This document shows, one piece after another, positions 26,770 to 37,129 of a DNA stretch of 64,000 bases. How positions within the stretch are numbered: the stretch's first letter is position 1; the number at the start of each line of letters is the position of its first letter. The translations under genes and the position numbers were made by a program. Origin of the DNA: Microbacterium oxydans (GTDB lineage: Bacteria > Actinomycetota > Actinomycetes > Actinomycetales > Microbacteriaceae); assembly GCF_026559675.1 (NCBI RefSeq), contig NZ_CP092891.1, positions 1,364,001-1,428,000 on the forward strand. The letters run 5' to 3'. The notes under the pieces are model-generated. The model was not told where the DNA came from. It was given only the letters and a program-made list of their open reading frames with translations, and made no database searches.

Positions 26770-27696
26770 GTGATCGTCTGGCGTCGCTGGATCTTCCCCC
26801 TGCTTCTCGTGCTGGTCTTCGGCGCATGCGCGGCTGCGCTCGTCAAGATCGCCTTCTTCCCCGATCGGGCGGAGAGCATCGTGAGCCCCGAAGCCGCGAT
26901 CACGGACCCGATCGTGGCCGTGGAACGCGGATCGGTCGTCAACGCGCTGAGCCTGAGCGGCAACGTGGCCCGCGACGAGGTCTACCCCGTGCGCAGCGAG
27001 ATCGACGGGACGGTCACCGCGGTGCACGTCGGTGAGGGGACGGCCGTGAGCAAGGGGCAGAAGCTCTTCACCGTCCGGCAGGAGTATCCCCGCAAGGACA
27101 TCGACGTGCTCGCCCCCGAGGCCGGCGACGTGTCGGAGATCGCGCTCGTCAAGGGTCAGATGACCTCGGTCGGCACCGAGACCTACAAGATCACTCCGGC
27201 GCGGTACCACCTGCTCGCGACGGTCGAGCCGGTGCAGCTGTACCGCCTGGTCAACGCGCCCAAGGAGGCGACCGTCACGATCACCGGCGGCCCCGCGCCG
27301 TTCGCCTGCACCGGTGTGCGCGTGCAGGTCACCGCGGAGGGCACCGCGAGCGTGCGCTGCGCGATCCCGACGGGAGAGACCGTTTTCGCCGGACTCCCCG
27401 CGACGATGGACCTCGCGCTCGGCCAGGTCGACGACGCGCTCGTGATCCCGGTGACCGCGGTCCAGGGCGGCTCGGGCACGGGCAACGTCTGGGTGGATGC
27501 CGCCGACGGCTCCGACCCTGAAAAGCGCGCGGTCACGCTCGGCGTCAACGACGGGGCGATGGTGGAGGTCACCGAGGGGCTGGCCGAGGGGGACAGCATC
27601 CGCCAGTTCGTCCCCGGATTCGTCGCGCCGGTCGAGGAGTACTGCTACGAGGTGTCGCCGGGCGTGGAGCAGTGCGACAGCGGGATCAGCTGGTGA
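26770..27696 (+). CDS. Membrane-fusion (HlyD/MacA-like) adaptor protein
   Basis: This 308-residue protein has an N-terminal signal anchor (about 7-28) followed by a lipoyl/biotinyl-like hybrid motif split as EIDGTVTAVHVGEGTAVSKG. A beta-barrel and a C-terminal domain ending in VEVTEGLAEGDSIRQF follow. In Gram-positives such adaptors join MacB-like ATPase and permease subunits to export peptides, antibiotics or lipids. The gene is first of three with GTGA and ATGA overlaps. The C-terminus carries two Cys (EEYCYEV, VEQCDSG) that could form a disulfide outside the cell. Start GTG has GGAAAGG upstream. Confidence 0.82.
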   Translation: MIVWRRWIFPLLLVLVFGACAAALVKIAFFPDRAESIVSPEAAITDPIVAVERGSVVNALSLSGNVARDEVYPVRSEIDGTVTAVHVGEGTAVSKGQKLFTVRQEYPRKDIDVLAPEAGDVSEIALVKGQMTSVGTETYKITPARYHLLATVEPVQLYRLVNAPKEATVTITGGPAPFACTGVRVQVTAEGTASVRCAIPTGETVFAGLPATMDLALGQVDDALVIPVTAVQGGSGTGNVWVDAADGSDPEKRAVTLGVNDGAMVEVTEGLAEGDSIRQFVPGFVAPVEEYCYEVSPGVEQCDSGISW

Positions 27697-28445
27697 GTCT
27701 GGTCGCACTCGAGGACGTCGCCAAGAGCGTCCTCCTCGCCGACGACTCGCGCCTCGAGATCCTCCGCGGCATCACCCTGGAGGTCGGCGCCGGTGATCAC
27801 GTCTCGATCGTCGGGCGCTCCGGCTCCGGCAAGTCGACGCTGCTCAACATCCTGGGGATGCTCGACGCGCCGACCTCCGGCACCGTCTCCTTCGAGGGGC
27901 GCGAGGTGCGTCGCATGCGGTCGGGGCGACTGGACCGGCTGCGTGGCGACAACGTCGGATTCGTCTTCCAGCAGTTCAACCTGCTCCCCGGGCGCACGGC
28001 GCTCGACAACGTGGCGATGCCGCTCGGTCACGCCAAGGGGCGGATGTTCTGGAACCGCCGGCAGATCGCAGCGGACATGCTGGAGCGCGTGGGCCTCGGC
28101 CACCGGGTCGACCAGATCGCCGACAAGCTCTCCGGCGGCGAGCAGCAGCGCGTCGCGATCGCTCGGGCGCTGGTGCGCAAGCCCGTCCTGATCCTCGCCG
28201 ACGAGCCGACCGGAGCGCTCGACATCGACACCGGCGCCGCCGTCATGTCGCTCCTCGACGAGGTGGCGACCGAGACGGACGCGGCGCTGGTCACCATCAC
28301 GCACGATCTCCATGTCGCCGCACGCGCGCGTCGGCACTATCGCCTGGACGCCGGACGGCTGGAGGCCGCCGACCTCACCCGCGCCTTCGAGGCATCGACC
28401 CTCGCGGCTCCGGTGCCGTCCGCACTGTCGGAAGGTGTCTCATGA
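27693..28445 (+). CDS. ABC transporter ATPase, MacB/LolD type
   Basis: This 250-residue ATPase has Walker A GRSGSGKST, Q-loop region FVFQQFNLLPGRTALDNV, signature LSGGEQQRVAIARAL, Walker B VLILADEPTGALD and H-loop ITHD. The FQQFNLLP and DEPTGALD strings are hallmarks of the MacB/LolD subfamily, which drives mechanotransmission and does not open a classical pore. GTG 27693 overlaps the adaptor stop by 4 bp; an upstream in-frame ATG would lie well inside the adaptor gene and has no ribosome-binding site. Confidence 0.9.
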   Translation: MSLVALEDVAKSVLLADDSRLEILRGITLEVGAGDHVSIVGRSGSGKSTLLNILGMLDAPTSGTVSFEGREVRRMRSGRLDRLRGDNVGFVFQQFNLLPGRTALDNVAMPLGHAKGRMFWNRRQIAADMLERVGLGHRVDQIADKLSGGEQQRVAIARALVRKPVLILADEPTGALDIDTGAAVMSLLDEVATETDAALVTITHDLHVAARARRHYRLDAGRLEAADLTRAFEASTLAAPVPSALSEGVS

Positions 28446-29656
28446 CCGGTCTCCTCGGTGCGCTCTCCGACGCCTGGGCGGAGATCCGCGTCCACAAGCT
28501 GCGGGTGCTGCTCAGCCTGATCGGCATCGCCGTGTCGGTCGGCGCACTCACAGCCGTCGTGGCGATCTCGGAGTACCAGCGCCAGTTCCAGGCCGAGCAG
28601 TCGGACCGCTGGGGCGGACGCGCGGCCACCATCGCGGTCTCCGTGGGCAGCGCCGACGGACAGCCGGTGAACACGGACGACTTCGACGAGCGCTTCCGAC
28701 GCGTGTCGGAGCGGTTCGAGTTCAGTCACACGGCCCGGATCGTGCAGGGCATGGTGCAGGACGTGCAGCTGCCGGACGGGGTCACTCCCGTCTCCGCGCG
28801 GTTGATCGACCCGGCCTACTCCGAGATCCATCGGGAGCGGCTCCTCGAGGGACGCTGGTTCCTCGACTCCGACACGGAGGCGCTGTCCCCGCCGGTCGTG
28901 ATCACCGAGCCGGTCTGGGAGCGTCTCGGACGGGTGCCGCTGGACCAGCATCCGACCCTGTCGCTCAACGGCCCGGCCGGCGGCACCTATCAGGTCGTCG
29001 GCATCGTCCCGCGCCAGGGGTTCGGCGATGAGGAGATGCGGGTCGATCTGCTCTACGACGCGTATCGCGCGCGGGTGGACGCGCTTCCTCAGGACACCAC
29101 GACTCAGTACGAGGTGTGGGTCGGCGCCGACCAGGCCGACGCGATCGGGCCGGTCCTGGCGATGGATCTCCGGGCCGGGCTGCCGGAGGGCCAGACGGTC
29201 TCGGTGAGTCGCACCGACTGGGCCGCGCAGCCGGGCGCCATGGACGCGCAGGCCACCTTCGAGATGATCACGGGCGGCATCGCCTCGCTCATCCTGGCGC
29301 TCGGAGCGCTCAGCCTGATCAACATCCAGCTCGTGGCGATGCGTCAGCGGGTGCGGGAGATCGGCGTCCGACGCGCGTTCGGTGCCAGTTCGGGGCGCGT
29401 GTTCTTCGCGGTCTTCCTGGAGAGCCTGGTCGCCACGACCGTCGCCGGGGTGATCGGGATCGCCATCGTCGTCGCCGTGCTGCGCTCGGAGTGGGTCGTG
29501 AACTCGCTGTTCTACGGCATTCAGGACATCCCGCCGTTCCCGATGCGGGCCGCGGTCGTCGGTCTCATTGCCTCCGTGATCGTGGGCGCGGTCTCCGGAT
29601 TCATCCCCGCGCTCGTCGCGCTGCGGGTGAAGGTGATCGACGCGATCCGCTTCTGA
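28442..29656 (+). CDS. MacB-like FtsX-type ABC permease
   Basis: This 404-residue protein has one N-terminal membrane helix (about 18-40) with the family motif HKLRVLLSLIGIAVSVGALTA. A large extracytoplasmic MacB_PCD domain (about 45-260) and three C-terminal helices of the FtsX fold follow, including MRQRVREIGVRRAFGAS between helices. It completes a tripartite exporter with the two upstream genes. No regulator is adjacent, and the substrate is not evident from the sequence. Confidence 0.88.
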   Translation: MTGLLGALSDAWAEIRVHKLRVLLSLIGIAVSVGALTAVVAISEYQRQFQAEQSDRWGGRAATIAVSVGSADGQPVNTDDFDERFRRVSERFEFSHTARIVQGMVQDVQLPDGVTPVSARLIDPAYSEIHRERLLEGRWFLDSDTEALSPPVVITEPVWERLGRVPLDQHPTLSLNGPAGGTYQVVGIVPRQGFGDEEMRVDLLYDAYRARVDALPQDTTTQYEVWVGADQADAIGPVLAMDLRAGLPEGQTVSVSRTDWAAQPGAMDAQATFEMITGGIASLILALGALSLINIQLVAMRQRVREIGVRRAFGASSGRVFFAVFLESLVATTVAGVIGIAIVVAVLRSEWVVNSLFYGIQDIPPFPMRAAVVGLIASVIVGAVSGFIPALVALRVKVIDAIRF

Positions 29657-29685
29657 CACGCAAGGACTCCGACTTTCCGCGGGTG

Positions 29686-29691
29686 TAAGAA
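29686..29691 (+). promoter_or_regulatory. Leaderless -10 box TAAGAA for ahcY
   Basis: TGTAAGAAT includes an extended -10 TG. The hexamer is followed by 7 bases and ATG 29699, arguing against the in-frame GTG at 29693. Confidence 0.5.
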
Positions 29692-29698
29692 TGTGGGC

Positions 29699-31142
<1,444 letters not shown>

Positions 31143-31144
<2 letters not shown>

Positions 31145-31158
31145 GCGGGGCGCCGCTC
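31143..31158. terminator. Weak hairpin after ahcY
   Basis: GAGCGG and CCGCTC form a 6-bp stem around GGCG, starting within the ahcY stop. There is no T run. It may help separate the convergent ahcY and RDD genes. Confidence 0.25.
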
Positions 31159-31177
31159 CGGACGCGCATGCTCTGGA

Positions 31178-31987
31178 TCAGACGCCGACGCGCCTACCGG
31201 TGAGCCGCTCGGCTCGGCGGTCGGAGTTCTCCAGCGCGCGGCGCTCGCGCTCGCGGCGGAGCACGGTGACGCCGAGGAGGACCTGCTCCGCCGGGACCGG
31301 AGGCACCGGCGACACGAAGGGCGTCGCTTCCGTGAGCAGATCCTGTGCCACGCGCGCACGCGCGGCGGGGATCATGCGAGGGGCGCTCACCAGGAATTGG
31401 GAGATGCGGCGCGCCAGCCGGTCGGGGAGGCGCGCGACATCGGCGATCTGCGCCCATCCGGCCAGATTCGGGGGCAGCACCGGGGCGTGCGTCGCGAGCG
31501 CCGGTGTGCGCACGCGCTGACTGTACGTGCCGGCGACCAGGTCGCCCAGTCGCTGCGACCGCGCGTTGAACGCGCCGACGAGCACCGCGATGCCGCCGAA
31601 CGTCATGTAGATCTCCAGCACACCGAGCAGGGCGCGGATGAACGCGTGTCGGAAGCCGGCGGCGCCCCCGTCCACGCGGACGATCCGTCCGCCGACCGCG
31701 AGCTTGCCGAGGCTCCGACCCTTGAGGGCCATCTCCATCGTGATCGGCAGCACCACGAAGCTCACCACGAGCGCCGACACCGTCGCGATGCGGTCCGTGG
31801 CATCGTCCAGCACCCCGGCGTCGAGCAGCCAGATGCGCAGGAACAGCCAGAGGACGAACACGGCATAGCCGAGGAGCATGTCGATCGCGGCACCGAGCGC
31901 CCGCAGCAGGAATCCGACGGGCTGCACGTCGATCGCGACGGCTTCGCCGGAGAGCACCTCGTCGGAGACGTCGATCGGGACGGACAT
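31178..31987 (-). CDS. RDD-family membrane protein
   Basis: This 269-residue protein has an RDD domain in its first 160 residues: RALGAAIDMLLGYAVFVLWLFL opens with the Arg/Asp pair of the first helix, then LGKLAVGGRIVRVDGG and NARSQRLGDLVAGTY. Three to four helices span the membrane. The C-terminal 110 residues are cytosolic, helical and basic. RDD proteins have been linked to ion transport and membrane stress, but no general role is established. It diverges from a SpoIIM-like gene, the same pairing as Rv3695/Rv3694c in mycobacteria. ATG 31987 is only a few bases from the shared promoter. Confidence 0.85.
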   Translation of the reverse strand: MSVPIDVSDEVLSGEAVAIDVQPVGFLLRALGAAIDMLLGYAVFVLWLFLRIWLLDAGVLDDATDRIATVSALVVSFVVLPITMEMALKGRSLGKLAVGGRIVRVDGGAAGFRHAFIRALLGVLEIYMTFGGIAVLVGAFNARSQRLGDLVAGTYSQRVRTPALATHAPVLPPNLAGWAQIADVARLPDRLARRISQFLVSAPRMIPAARARVAQDLLTEATPFVSPVPPVPAEQVLLGVTVLRRERERRALENSDRRAERLTGRRVGV

Positions 31988-31990
31988 GAG

Positions 31991-31997
31991 TACAGTA
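31991..31997. promoter_or_regulatory. Bidirectional leaderless promoter core
   Basis: TACAGTA reads TACTGTA on the other strand. The forward -10 (31991-31996) lies 7 bases before GTG 32004. The reverse -10 TACTGT (31997-31992) lies 4 bases before ATG 31987. One 7-bp element could therefore serve two divergent genes, only one of which can be occupied at a time. Confidence 0.45.
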
Positions 31998-32003
31998 AAT
32001 CAG

Positions 32004-32996
32004 GTGGATGCCGATGCGCTGACTGATGCACGCCGCGCGGAGTGGGAGCGGCTGGACGAGCTCAGCCGCGCCCGGCTCGACGGTGCCGGGGTGGACGAGC
32101 TGATCGTGCGGTACCGGGCGGCCTCCGCCGATCTGGCCGAGTTGAAGACGTCGGTCGGCGACTCCCCGCAGGGCGCCTACCTCTCCACGATCCTGGTGCG
32201 CGCGAGGCTGCGCCTCACCGGCGCCTCCGACAGCATCCTGACCCAGACCGCCCGGTTCTTCACCCTGCAGCTTCCGGCCGCGCTCTACCGGCTGCGCTGG
32301 ACGACGCTGATCATCGCGATCTCCTTCGTCGCCGTCGCCGTCGGGACCGCCGCCTGGATCGCGAACGACCCCGCGCTCGTGGCCACCCTCGGCACGCCCG
32401 ACGGGCTGCAGCAGTACGCCGACGAGAGCTTCACGGGGTACTACACGGAGAACCCCGCCGCGGTGTTCATGGGCATGGTGTGGACGAACAACGCCTGGAT
32501 CGCCATGCAGTGCGTGCTCTTCGGCGTGACGGGAATCTGGCCGGTGTACATGCTGGTGCAGAACGCGATGGGACTCGGCATCTCGGGTGCGGTGATGGCG
32601 GCGCACGACAAGGCCGACCTGATGGTGCTCTACATCCTGCCGCACGGCATGCTCGAGATGACCTGTATCTTCGTCGCGGCCGCCGCGGGACTGCACGTCT
32701 TCTGGGCCTGGGTGGCACCAGGACGCCGCTCGCGCGGGGAAGCGCTGGCCGAGCAGGGGAGAGCCCTCGCGACCGTCGCACTCGGTCTCGTCTTCGCGCT
32801 GTTCCTGGCCGGGCTGGTGGAGGGCTTCGTCACCGGATGGGCCCTGCCGTGGCCGGTGAAGATCGGCGTCGGCGCCGCCGCCCTCGCGGTGTTCCTCATC
32901 TACATGGTCGTCATCGGCGGCCGGGCGCATCGTCGCGGGGAGACCGGCGACCTCGTCGAGTACGAGGCCGGCACTCCGCGCCTCATCGCCGGCTGA
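32004..32996 (+). CDS. SpoIIM-family (stage II sporulation M-like) membrane protein
   Basis: This 330-residue protein has a soluble helical N-terminus (about 1-90), then about six membrane segments including FTGYYTENPAAVFMGMVWTNNAWIAMQC and LPHGMLEMTCIFVAAAAGLHVFWAW, the conserved core of the SpoIIM/DUF95 family. The organism does not sporulate by any sign here, so the role is more likely membrane or wall homeostasis alongside the RDD protein. GTG 32004 fits the -10 spacing. An in-frame ATG at 31986 would overlap the start codon of the divergent RDD gene within CATG. Confidence 0.82.
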   Translation: MDADALTDARRAEWERLDELSRARLDGAGVDELIVRYRAASADLAELKTSVGDSPQGAYLSTILVRARLRLTGASDSILTQTARFFTLQLPAALYRLRWTTLIIAISFVAVAVGTAAWIANDPALVATLGTPDGLQQYADESFTGYYTENPAAVFMGMVWTNNAWIAMQCVLFGVTGIWPVYMLVQNAMGLGISGAVMAAHDKADLMVLYILPHGMLEMTCIFVAAAAGLHVFWAWVAPGRRSRGEALAEQGRALATVALGLVFALFLAGLVEGFVTGWALPWPVKIGVGAAALAVFLIYMVVIGGRAHRRGETGDLVEYEAGTPRLIAG

Positions 32997-33000
32997 CGGG

Positions 33001-34308
33001 TCAGAGTCGCCCGGCGGCCTTGAGCTCCAGGTAGCGGTCCGCGATCCGCGGGGGGAGTTCCTCGGGATCGGCGGCGATGGCCTCTCCGCCGGCCCGGCGG
33101 ATCGCATCGGCGACGTTCTCCGCGTCGCGGAGCGTGCGCTCGGCCGCCGCGGCGAGGTACACCTCCTCCCGCGAGCCCCGGCCCCTTGCGAGCGTCGCGA
33201 TGCCGTCATCGGTCACCGATCCGACCAGGACGGAGGTCGCGCGCGACGCGTTCGGGAAGGCCCCGAGGAAGCTTCGGGCCGATTCCGCGGCGTCCTGTGC
33301 GGTGAGCACCACGATCAGGGAGGGGCGGGTGGTGAGCGTGCGCACCGCGGCGAACGCGCCGTGCCAGTCGGTGTCGACCAGGCGCGCGTGCACGGGGGCC
33401 ATGGCGTCCGTCAGCGCGGGGAGGAGTGCGGCGCCGTCGACACCGGTCACCCGGCCGCGCACGACGCGGTCGTACATGAGCAGGTGCACGTGGTCGCCGG
33501 CCCGGGAGGCGAGAGCCGCGAGCAGCAGCGCGGCCTCGAGCGACGCATCCACCCTCGTGCCGTCACCCACGCGCGCCGCGGAGGTGCGGCCGGTGTCGAT
33601 GATGATGACGACGTGGCGATCGCGCTCCGGACGCCAGGTCCGCAGCATCGTCGTGCCGGCACGAGCCGTGGCACGCCAGTCGATCGAGCGCACGTCGTCG
33701 CCGCGCACGTATTCGCGCAGCGAGTCGAACTCGGTGCCCTGGCCCCGCACCTGGATGCTGGTGTTGCCGTCCAGCTCGCGCAGCCGTGCCAGGCGGGACG
33801 GGAGGTGCTTGCGGGAGGAGAAGGCGGGGAGCACACGGATCGCGCCGCGCACGAGGTGCCGCGCCTGACGGCCGGCGAGACCCAGCGGGCCACGTGAGCG
33901 GATCATGACGAACTCGCTCACCAGCTCGCCGCGACGGCGTGGACGGAGCGGGAGCTCGACGCGCCCGCGCTCACCCGCGGGAATGTGCAGGTGCTGACGC
34001 TCGTCCGGGGCGCCGGCCGTGGGCTGCCACGCGTCGCGGATCAGCGCGTGCAGCGTCCTGGTGCCGTGATTGTGGATCGCGACGCTCACCGGCACCGGCT
34101 CGCCGAGGCGGGCGCGCTTCGGAACCCGGCGTGTCACGGTCACGGATCGGGGGCTGGCGGCGAGCATGACGTCCAGGGCGACCAGGAACATGCACAGGCC
34201 GATCCACGCGCCGAGGACCGCGTACGCCGGATAGCCCGCGAGCCCGGCGAGGACGAGCGGGATGACGCCCACGGCGAGGGCGACGGCGAGACGGCCGGTG
34301 ACGAACAC
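33001..34308 (-). CDS. DUF58 (vWA-like) protein
   Basis: This 435-residue protein has two N-terminal membrane helices (about 5-50) and a beta domain. The DUF58 signature follows, spread over GQGTEFDSLREYVRGDDVRSIDW and TARAGTTMLRTW, then a von Willebrand A-like fold with VVIIIDTGRTSAA, a MIDAS-like DTGRTS. Partnered with MoxR ATPases, these proteins are thought to act in chaperone-like assembly or metal insertion. The GTG start abuts the MoxR stop codon (TAGGTG) with no gap. It is the last gene of a five-gene reverse operon. Confidence 0.87.
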   Translation of the reverse strand: MFVTGRLAVALAVGVIPLVLAGLAGYPAYAVLGAWIGLCMFLVALDVMLAASPRSVTVTRRVPKRARLGEPVPVSVAIHNHGTRTLHALIRDAWQPTAGAPDERQHLHIPAGERGRVELPLRPRRRGELVSEFVMIRSRGPLGLAGRQARHLVRGAIRVLPAFSSRKHLPSRLARLRELDGNTSIQVRGQGTEFDSLREYVRGDDVRSIDWRATARAGTTMLRTWRPERDRHVVIIIDTGRTSAARVGDGTRVDASLEAALLLAALASRAGDHVHLLMYDRVVRGRVTGVDGAALLPALTDAMAPVHARLVDTDWHGAFAAVRTLTTRPSLIVVLTAQDAAESARSFLGAFPNASRATSVLVGSVTDDGIATLARGRGSREEVYLAAAAERTLRDAENVADAIRRAGGEAIAADPEELPPRIADRYLELKAAGRL

Positions 34309-35280
34309 CTAGATCGGAACCCGGGTCTGCTGCACCACGGAGGTGAGCACCGCGTCGGCGGACACGCCCTCCATCTGCGCGTCGGGCCGCAGCTGCAGGC
34401 GGTGACGCCACACCGGCACCAGCATCGTCTGCACATGGTCGGGTGTCACGGCGGAGGAGGCGTTGAGCCAGGCCCAGGCCTTGGCCGCCGCGAGGAGCCC
34501 GGTGGAGGCTCGCGGGCTGGCGCCGAGCTCGACCGAGGGGGACTGGCGGGTCGCACGGGCGAGGTCGACGACGTATCCGAGCACGTCGTCCGTGACCTCG
34601 ACGGCTGCGGCCGCACCCTGCGCCGCACGGATCTCGTCCGCGGTGACGACGGCCTCGACACCGGTCAGCTCGCGCGGGGAGAAGCCCTCGGCATGGCGGC
34701 GGAGCACCGACACCTCGGCGTCGCGCTCCGGCATGCCGACCACGAGCTTCATCAGGAAGCGGTCCAGCTGCGCCTCGGGGAGCGAGTACGTGCCCTCGTG
34801 CTCGATGGGGTTCTGGGTGGCGGCGACGAGGAACGGATCGGGCAGCGGGCGGCTGACGCCGTCGGCGGACACCTGACGCTCCTCCATCGCCTCGAGGAGT
34901 GCCGCCTGCGTCTTCGGCGGCGTCCGGTTGATCTCGTCCGCGAGGAGGATGTTCGTGAACACCGGTCCGGCGCGGAAGTCGAACTCGCCGGTGCGCGCGT
35001 CGTACACGAGCGAGCCCGTCACGTCACCCGGCATCAGGTCGGGCGTGAACTGCACCCGCTTGGTGTCGAGGCCGAGGGCCCGCGCGAACGAGCGGACGAC
35101 GAGCGTCTTGGCGACGCCGGGGACGCCTTCGAGGAGCACATGGCCGCGCGCGAGCAGCGACACCAGCAGGCCCGTGACGGTGCCGGCCTGGCCGACGACC
35201 GCCTTGTCGACCTCGGTGCGCACCCGGTGCATGGCCTGACGAAGCGCGGCGTCGTCGGTGGACGGATTCTCAACGGTCAC
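34309..35280 (-). CDS. moxR: MoxR-family AAA+ ATPase
   Basis: This 323-residue AAA+ protein has Walker A LLEGVPGVAKTLVVRSFA, Walker B NILLADEINRTPPKTQAALLEAMEERQV, sensor-1 VAATQNPIEHEGTYSLPEAQLDRF and a C-terminal lid with ASPRASTGLLAAAKAWA. MoxR proteins power assembly of partner proteins together with vWA-domain companions, and the downstream DUF58 protein is the obvious partner. GTG 35280 overlaps the DUF4350 stop by 4 bp and is preceded by GAGGGAACCAC. Confidence 0.93.
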   Translation of the reverse strand: MTVENPSTDDAALRQAMHRVRTEVDKAVVGQAGTVTGLLVSLLARGHVLLEGVPGVAKTLVVRSFARALGLDTKRVQFTPDLMPGDVTGSLVYDARTGEFDFRAGPVFTNILLADEINRTPPKTQAALLEAMEERQVSADGVSRPLPDPFLVAATQNPIEHEGTYSLPEAQLDRFLMKLVVGMPERDAEVSVLRRHAEGFSPRELTGVEAVVTADEIRAAQGAAAAVEVTDDVLGYVVDLARATRQSPSVELGASPRASTGLLAAAKAWAWLNASSAVTPDHVQTMLVPVWRHRLQLRPDAQMEGVSADAVLTSVVQQTRVPI

Positions 35281-36491
35281 GTGGTTCCCTCGGCTTCTCT
35301 GGGATGGGTGGACGGTTCTGCGGTGCGGGTGCCGGCCTCCACGGCCGCCTCGAGCTCGTCGAGGCGGCGGGCGAGCTCGATCAGCGCGGCATCGTCGGTG
35401 GGGAGCGGACCGGCCAGCAGCGACTGCAGGGTCCCGCGGGGGATCCGCAGGCGGTCGGATGCCGCGTCGGCGACCTCGTCGGCCCCGGCGTGCACGGCGA
35501 GTCCGAGTCGGCGCGCGAGACGGCGCTGGGCACCGTCGCGGAGGGCCTCGGCGGCGTGCGGCGCATCCGCCGCCTTGGCGGTCAGGCGTGCGCGCCCGTG
35601 CATGGTCTCGGAGGCCCGGACGGTGACGGGAAGGGTCTCGGCGACCAGAGGCCCGAAGCGCTGCCCGCGGGAGACCCCGATGGCGATGCCCGCGGTGATC
35701 AGCAGCAGGATCGCCGGAGTGACCCACGGCGGTGTGAGGCTGCCGAGGCTCGGCTCGACCTGGCCCTCGATGTCGGAGTCCGCGAAGCTGGGGACGTACC
35801 AGACGACGCGGTCGGTCTGCCCGAGCAGGGCGAGCGCGAGCGCGGCGTTGCCGTCCTCGGCGAGGGAGGCGTTGCTGAAGAGGCGGGTTCCCTCCACGAC
35901 CACGCGCCGTGTGCCCTCCCGCTCGTCGATGAGCACGGCGGCGCCGTCGGCGCTCCCGAAGCAGGTCTCCACGCCGTCTGCGGGGGAGAAGAGCCGGTCG
36001 GCCCTGATCGACCCGACCTTCGCGAACTCGCCGGCCGCGCAGTCGGCGGCGACGCCGGACAGCGTCCCCGGGGCGTTCTCGCCGATGCCCAGCGTGCTCA
36101 GCAGGTGGGTGCTCGTCGAGAGGAACACGACGCGGTCGGCGGGTTCGATGAGGGTCATCATGGCGTCGTCCGTCAGCGTGTACGGATTGGACATCACGAG
36201 CGTCGTGTCCTCGTCGATCGCGGCGCGTGCCTCCGTGCGCGACCGGTGGATCGAGATGTCGACCCCCTGATCGCGCAGGATCTCGGCGAGAGCGAGGGCA
36301 CCGGTGTCGTCTCGGCCCTCGGGGTCGAGGGCTCGGTGCTGGCCCGGAGCGGTCGCGGCGACCCGGAGGGCGACGAACGCGATGACCAGCACGAGGGCGA
36401 TCACGATCACCCAGCCCAGGATCTTCTTCGTCCGGTTCGGCCGGCGCTCGGCGGTGGACGGCGCGGGGGCGCTCTGCGCGGTCACGGTCAT
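35277..36491 (-). CDS. DUF4350-family membrane protein
   Basis: This 404-residue protein has a first membrane helix at about 24-46 (ILGWVIVIALVLVIAFVAL) and a second at about 250-272. Between them lies an extracytoplasmic domain that begins DDTGALALAEILRDQGVDI, the DUF4350 core resembling a class-I glutamine amidotransferase-like fold without catalytic Cys. A cytosolic helical tail follows. It is translationally coupled on both sides (ATGA from DUF4129, GTGA into MoxR). Its function is unknown; context ties it to MoxR-assisted envelope assembly. Confidence 0.82.
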   Translation of the reverse strand: MTVTAQSAPAPSTAERRPNRTKKILGWVIVIALVLVIAFVALRVAATAPGQHRALDPEGRDDTGALALAEILRDQGVDISIHRSRTEARAAIDEDTTLVMSNPYTLTDDAMMTLIEPADRVVFLSTSTHLLSTLGIGENAPGTLSGVAADCAAGEFAKVGSIRADRLFSPADGVETCFGSADGAAVLIDEREGTRRVVVEGTRLFSNASLAEDGNAALALALLGQTDRVVWYVPSFADSDIEGQVEPSLGSLTPPWVTPAILLLITAGIAIGVSRGQRFGPLVAETLPVTVRASETMHGRARLTAKAADAPHAAEALRDGAQRRLARRLGLAVHAGADEVADAASDRLRIPRGTLQSLLAGPLPTDDAALIELARRLDELEAAVEAGTRTAEPSTHPREAEGTT

Positions 36492-37129
36492 GCCGGAACC
36501 GCCTCGGGCCGGCGGGCGGCGAGCCGCTCGTCGGTGGCCGTGAGCTCGCGGTAGCTCTCCGGGGTCGCCGCATGCCCGAGGTAGCGGACATCGTCGAAGG
36601 AGACGGCGGCCCGGCGCATCGCGTCCGCCTCATCCGCGAAGACGGTGCTCGCGTCGCGGGCGATCGCCTGCGCCGTGGCTCCGGGGGCGGGGTCGATCAG
36701 GTCGCGCTCCAGCAGGCTGCGGGCGATGGCGCGATAGCGGAAGATGGTCGCGCTGTTCCAGTCGCCCGCGCGGGCGCTGCGCTCGGCATCGGAGCGCAGC
36801 TGGGCCGCCGTGCGGTCGTCGCTCGCGCCGAGGAGGTCGGCGCGAGCACGCCGGACGGCGCGGGAGCTCCGCGGCCGGCCCCAGATGATGAGCGCGGCGA
36901 TCAGAGCGCCCACGATGATGACGCTCACGATGATCAGGGCCGACGGTCCGATGTTCGCGCCGTTGTCCGCGCTGAACAGATCCTCGAAGAAGCGCCCGAT
37001 GTCGCGGGCCACGAGGTCGAACCACGTCGGCTTCGCGTCCGCGTAGCGCGGGTTGGCGAGTTCCTCCTCCGCCCAGCGCCGCGCTCCATCCCCGTCGGGG
37101 ACGTATAGATCGTCGAGACGTCGGATCAT
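36488..37129 (-). CDS. DUF4129-family membrane protein
   Basis: This 213-residue protein has one membrane helix (about 61-84, ALIIVSVIIVGALIAALII) and the C-terminal DUF4129 domain with ATIFRYRAIARSLLERDLID. A short N-terminal WAEEELANPRYA element is also typical. ATG 37129 was chosen because it overlaps the upstream stop codon (ATGA); a longer in-frame start at 37156 would extend into that gene. In related operons the DUF4129 domain accompanies transglutaminase-like or MoxR/DUF58 proteins. Confidence 0.8.
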   Translation of the reverse strand: MIRRLDDLYVPDGDGARRWAEEELANPRYADAKPTWFDLVARDIGRFFEDLFSADNGANIGPSALIIVSVIIVGALIAALIIWGRPRSSRAVRRARADLLGASDDRTAAQLRSDAERSARAGDWNSATIFRYRAIARSLLERDLIDPAPGATAQAIARDASTVFADEADAMRRAAVSFDDVRYLGHAATPESYRELTATDERLAARRPEAVPA

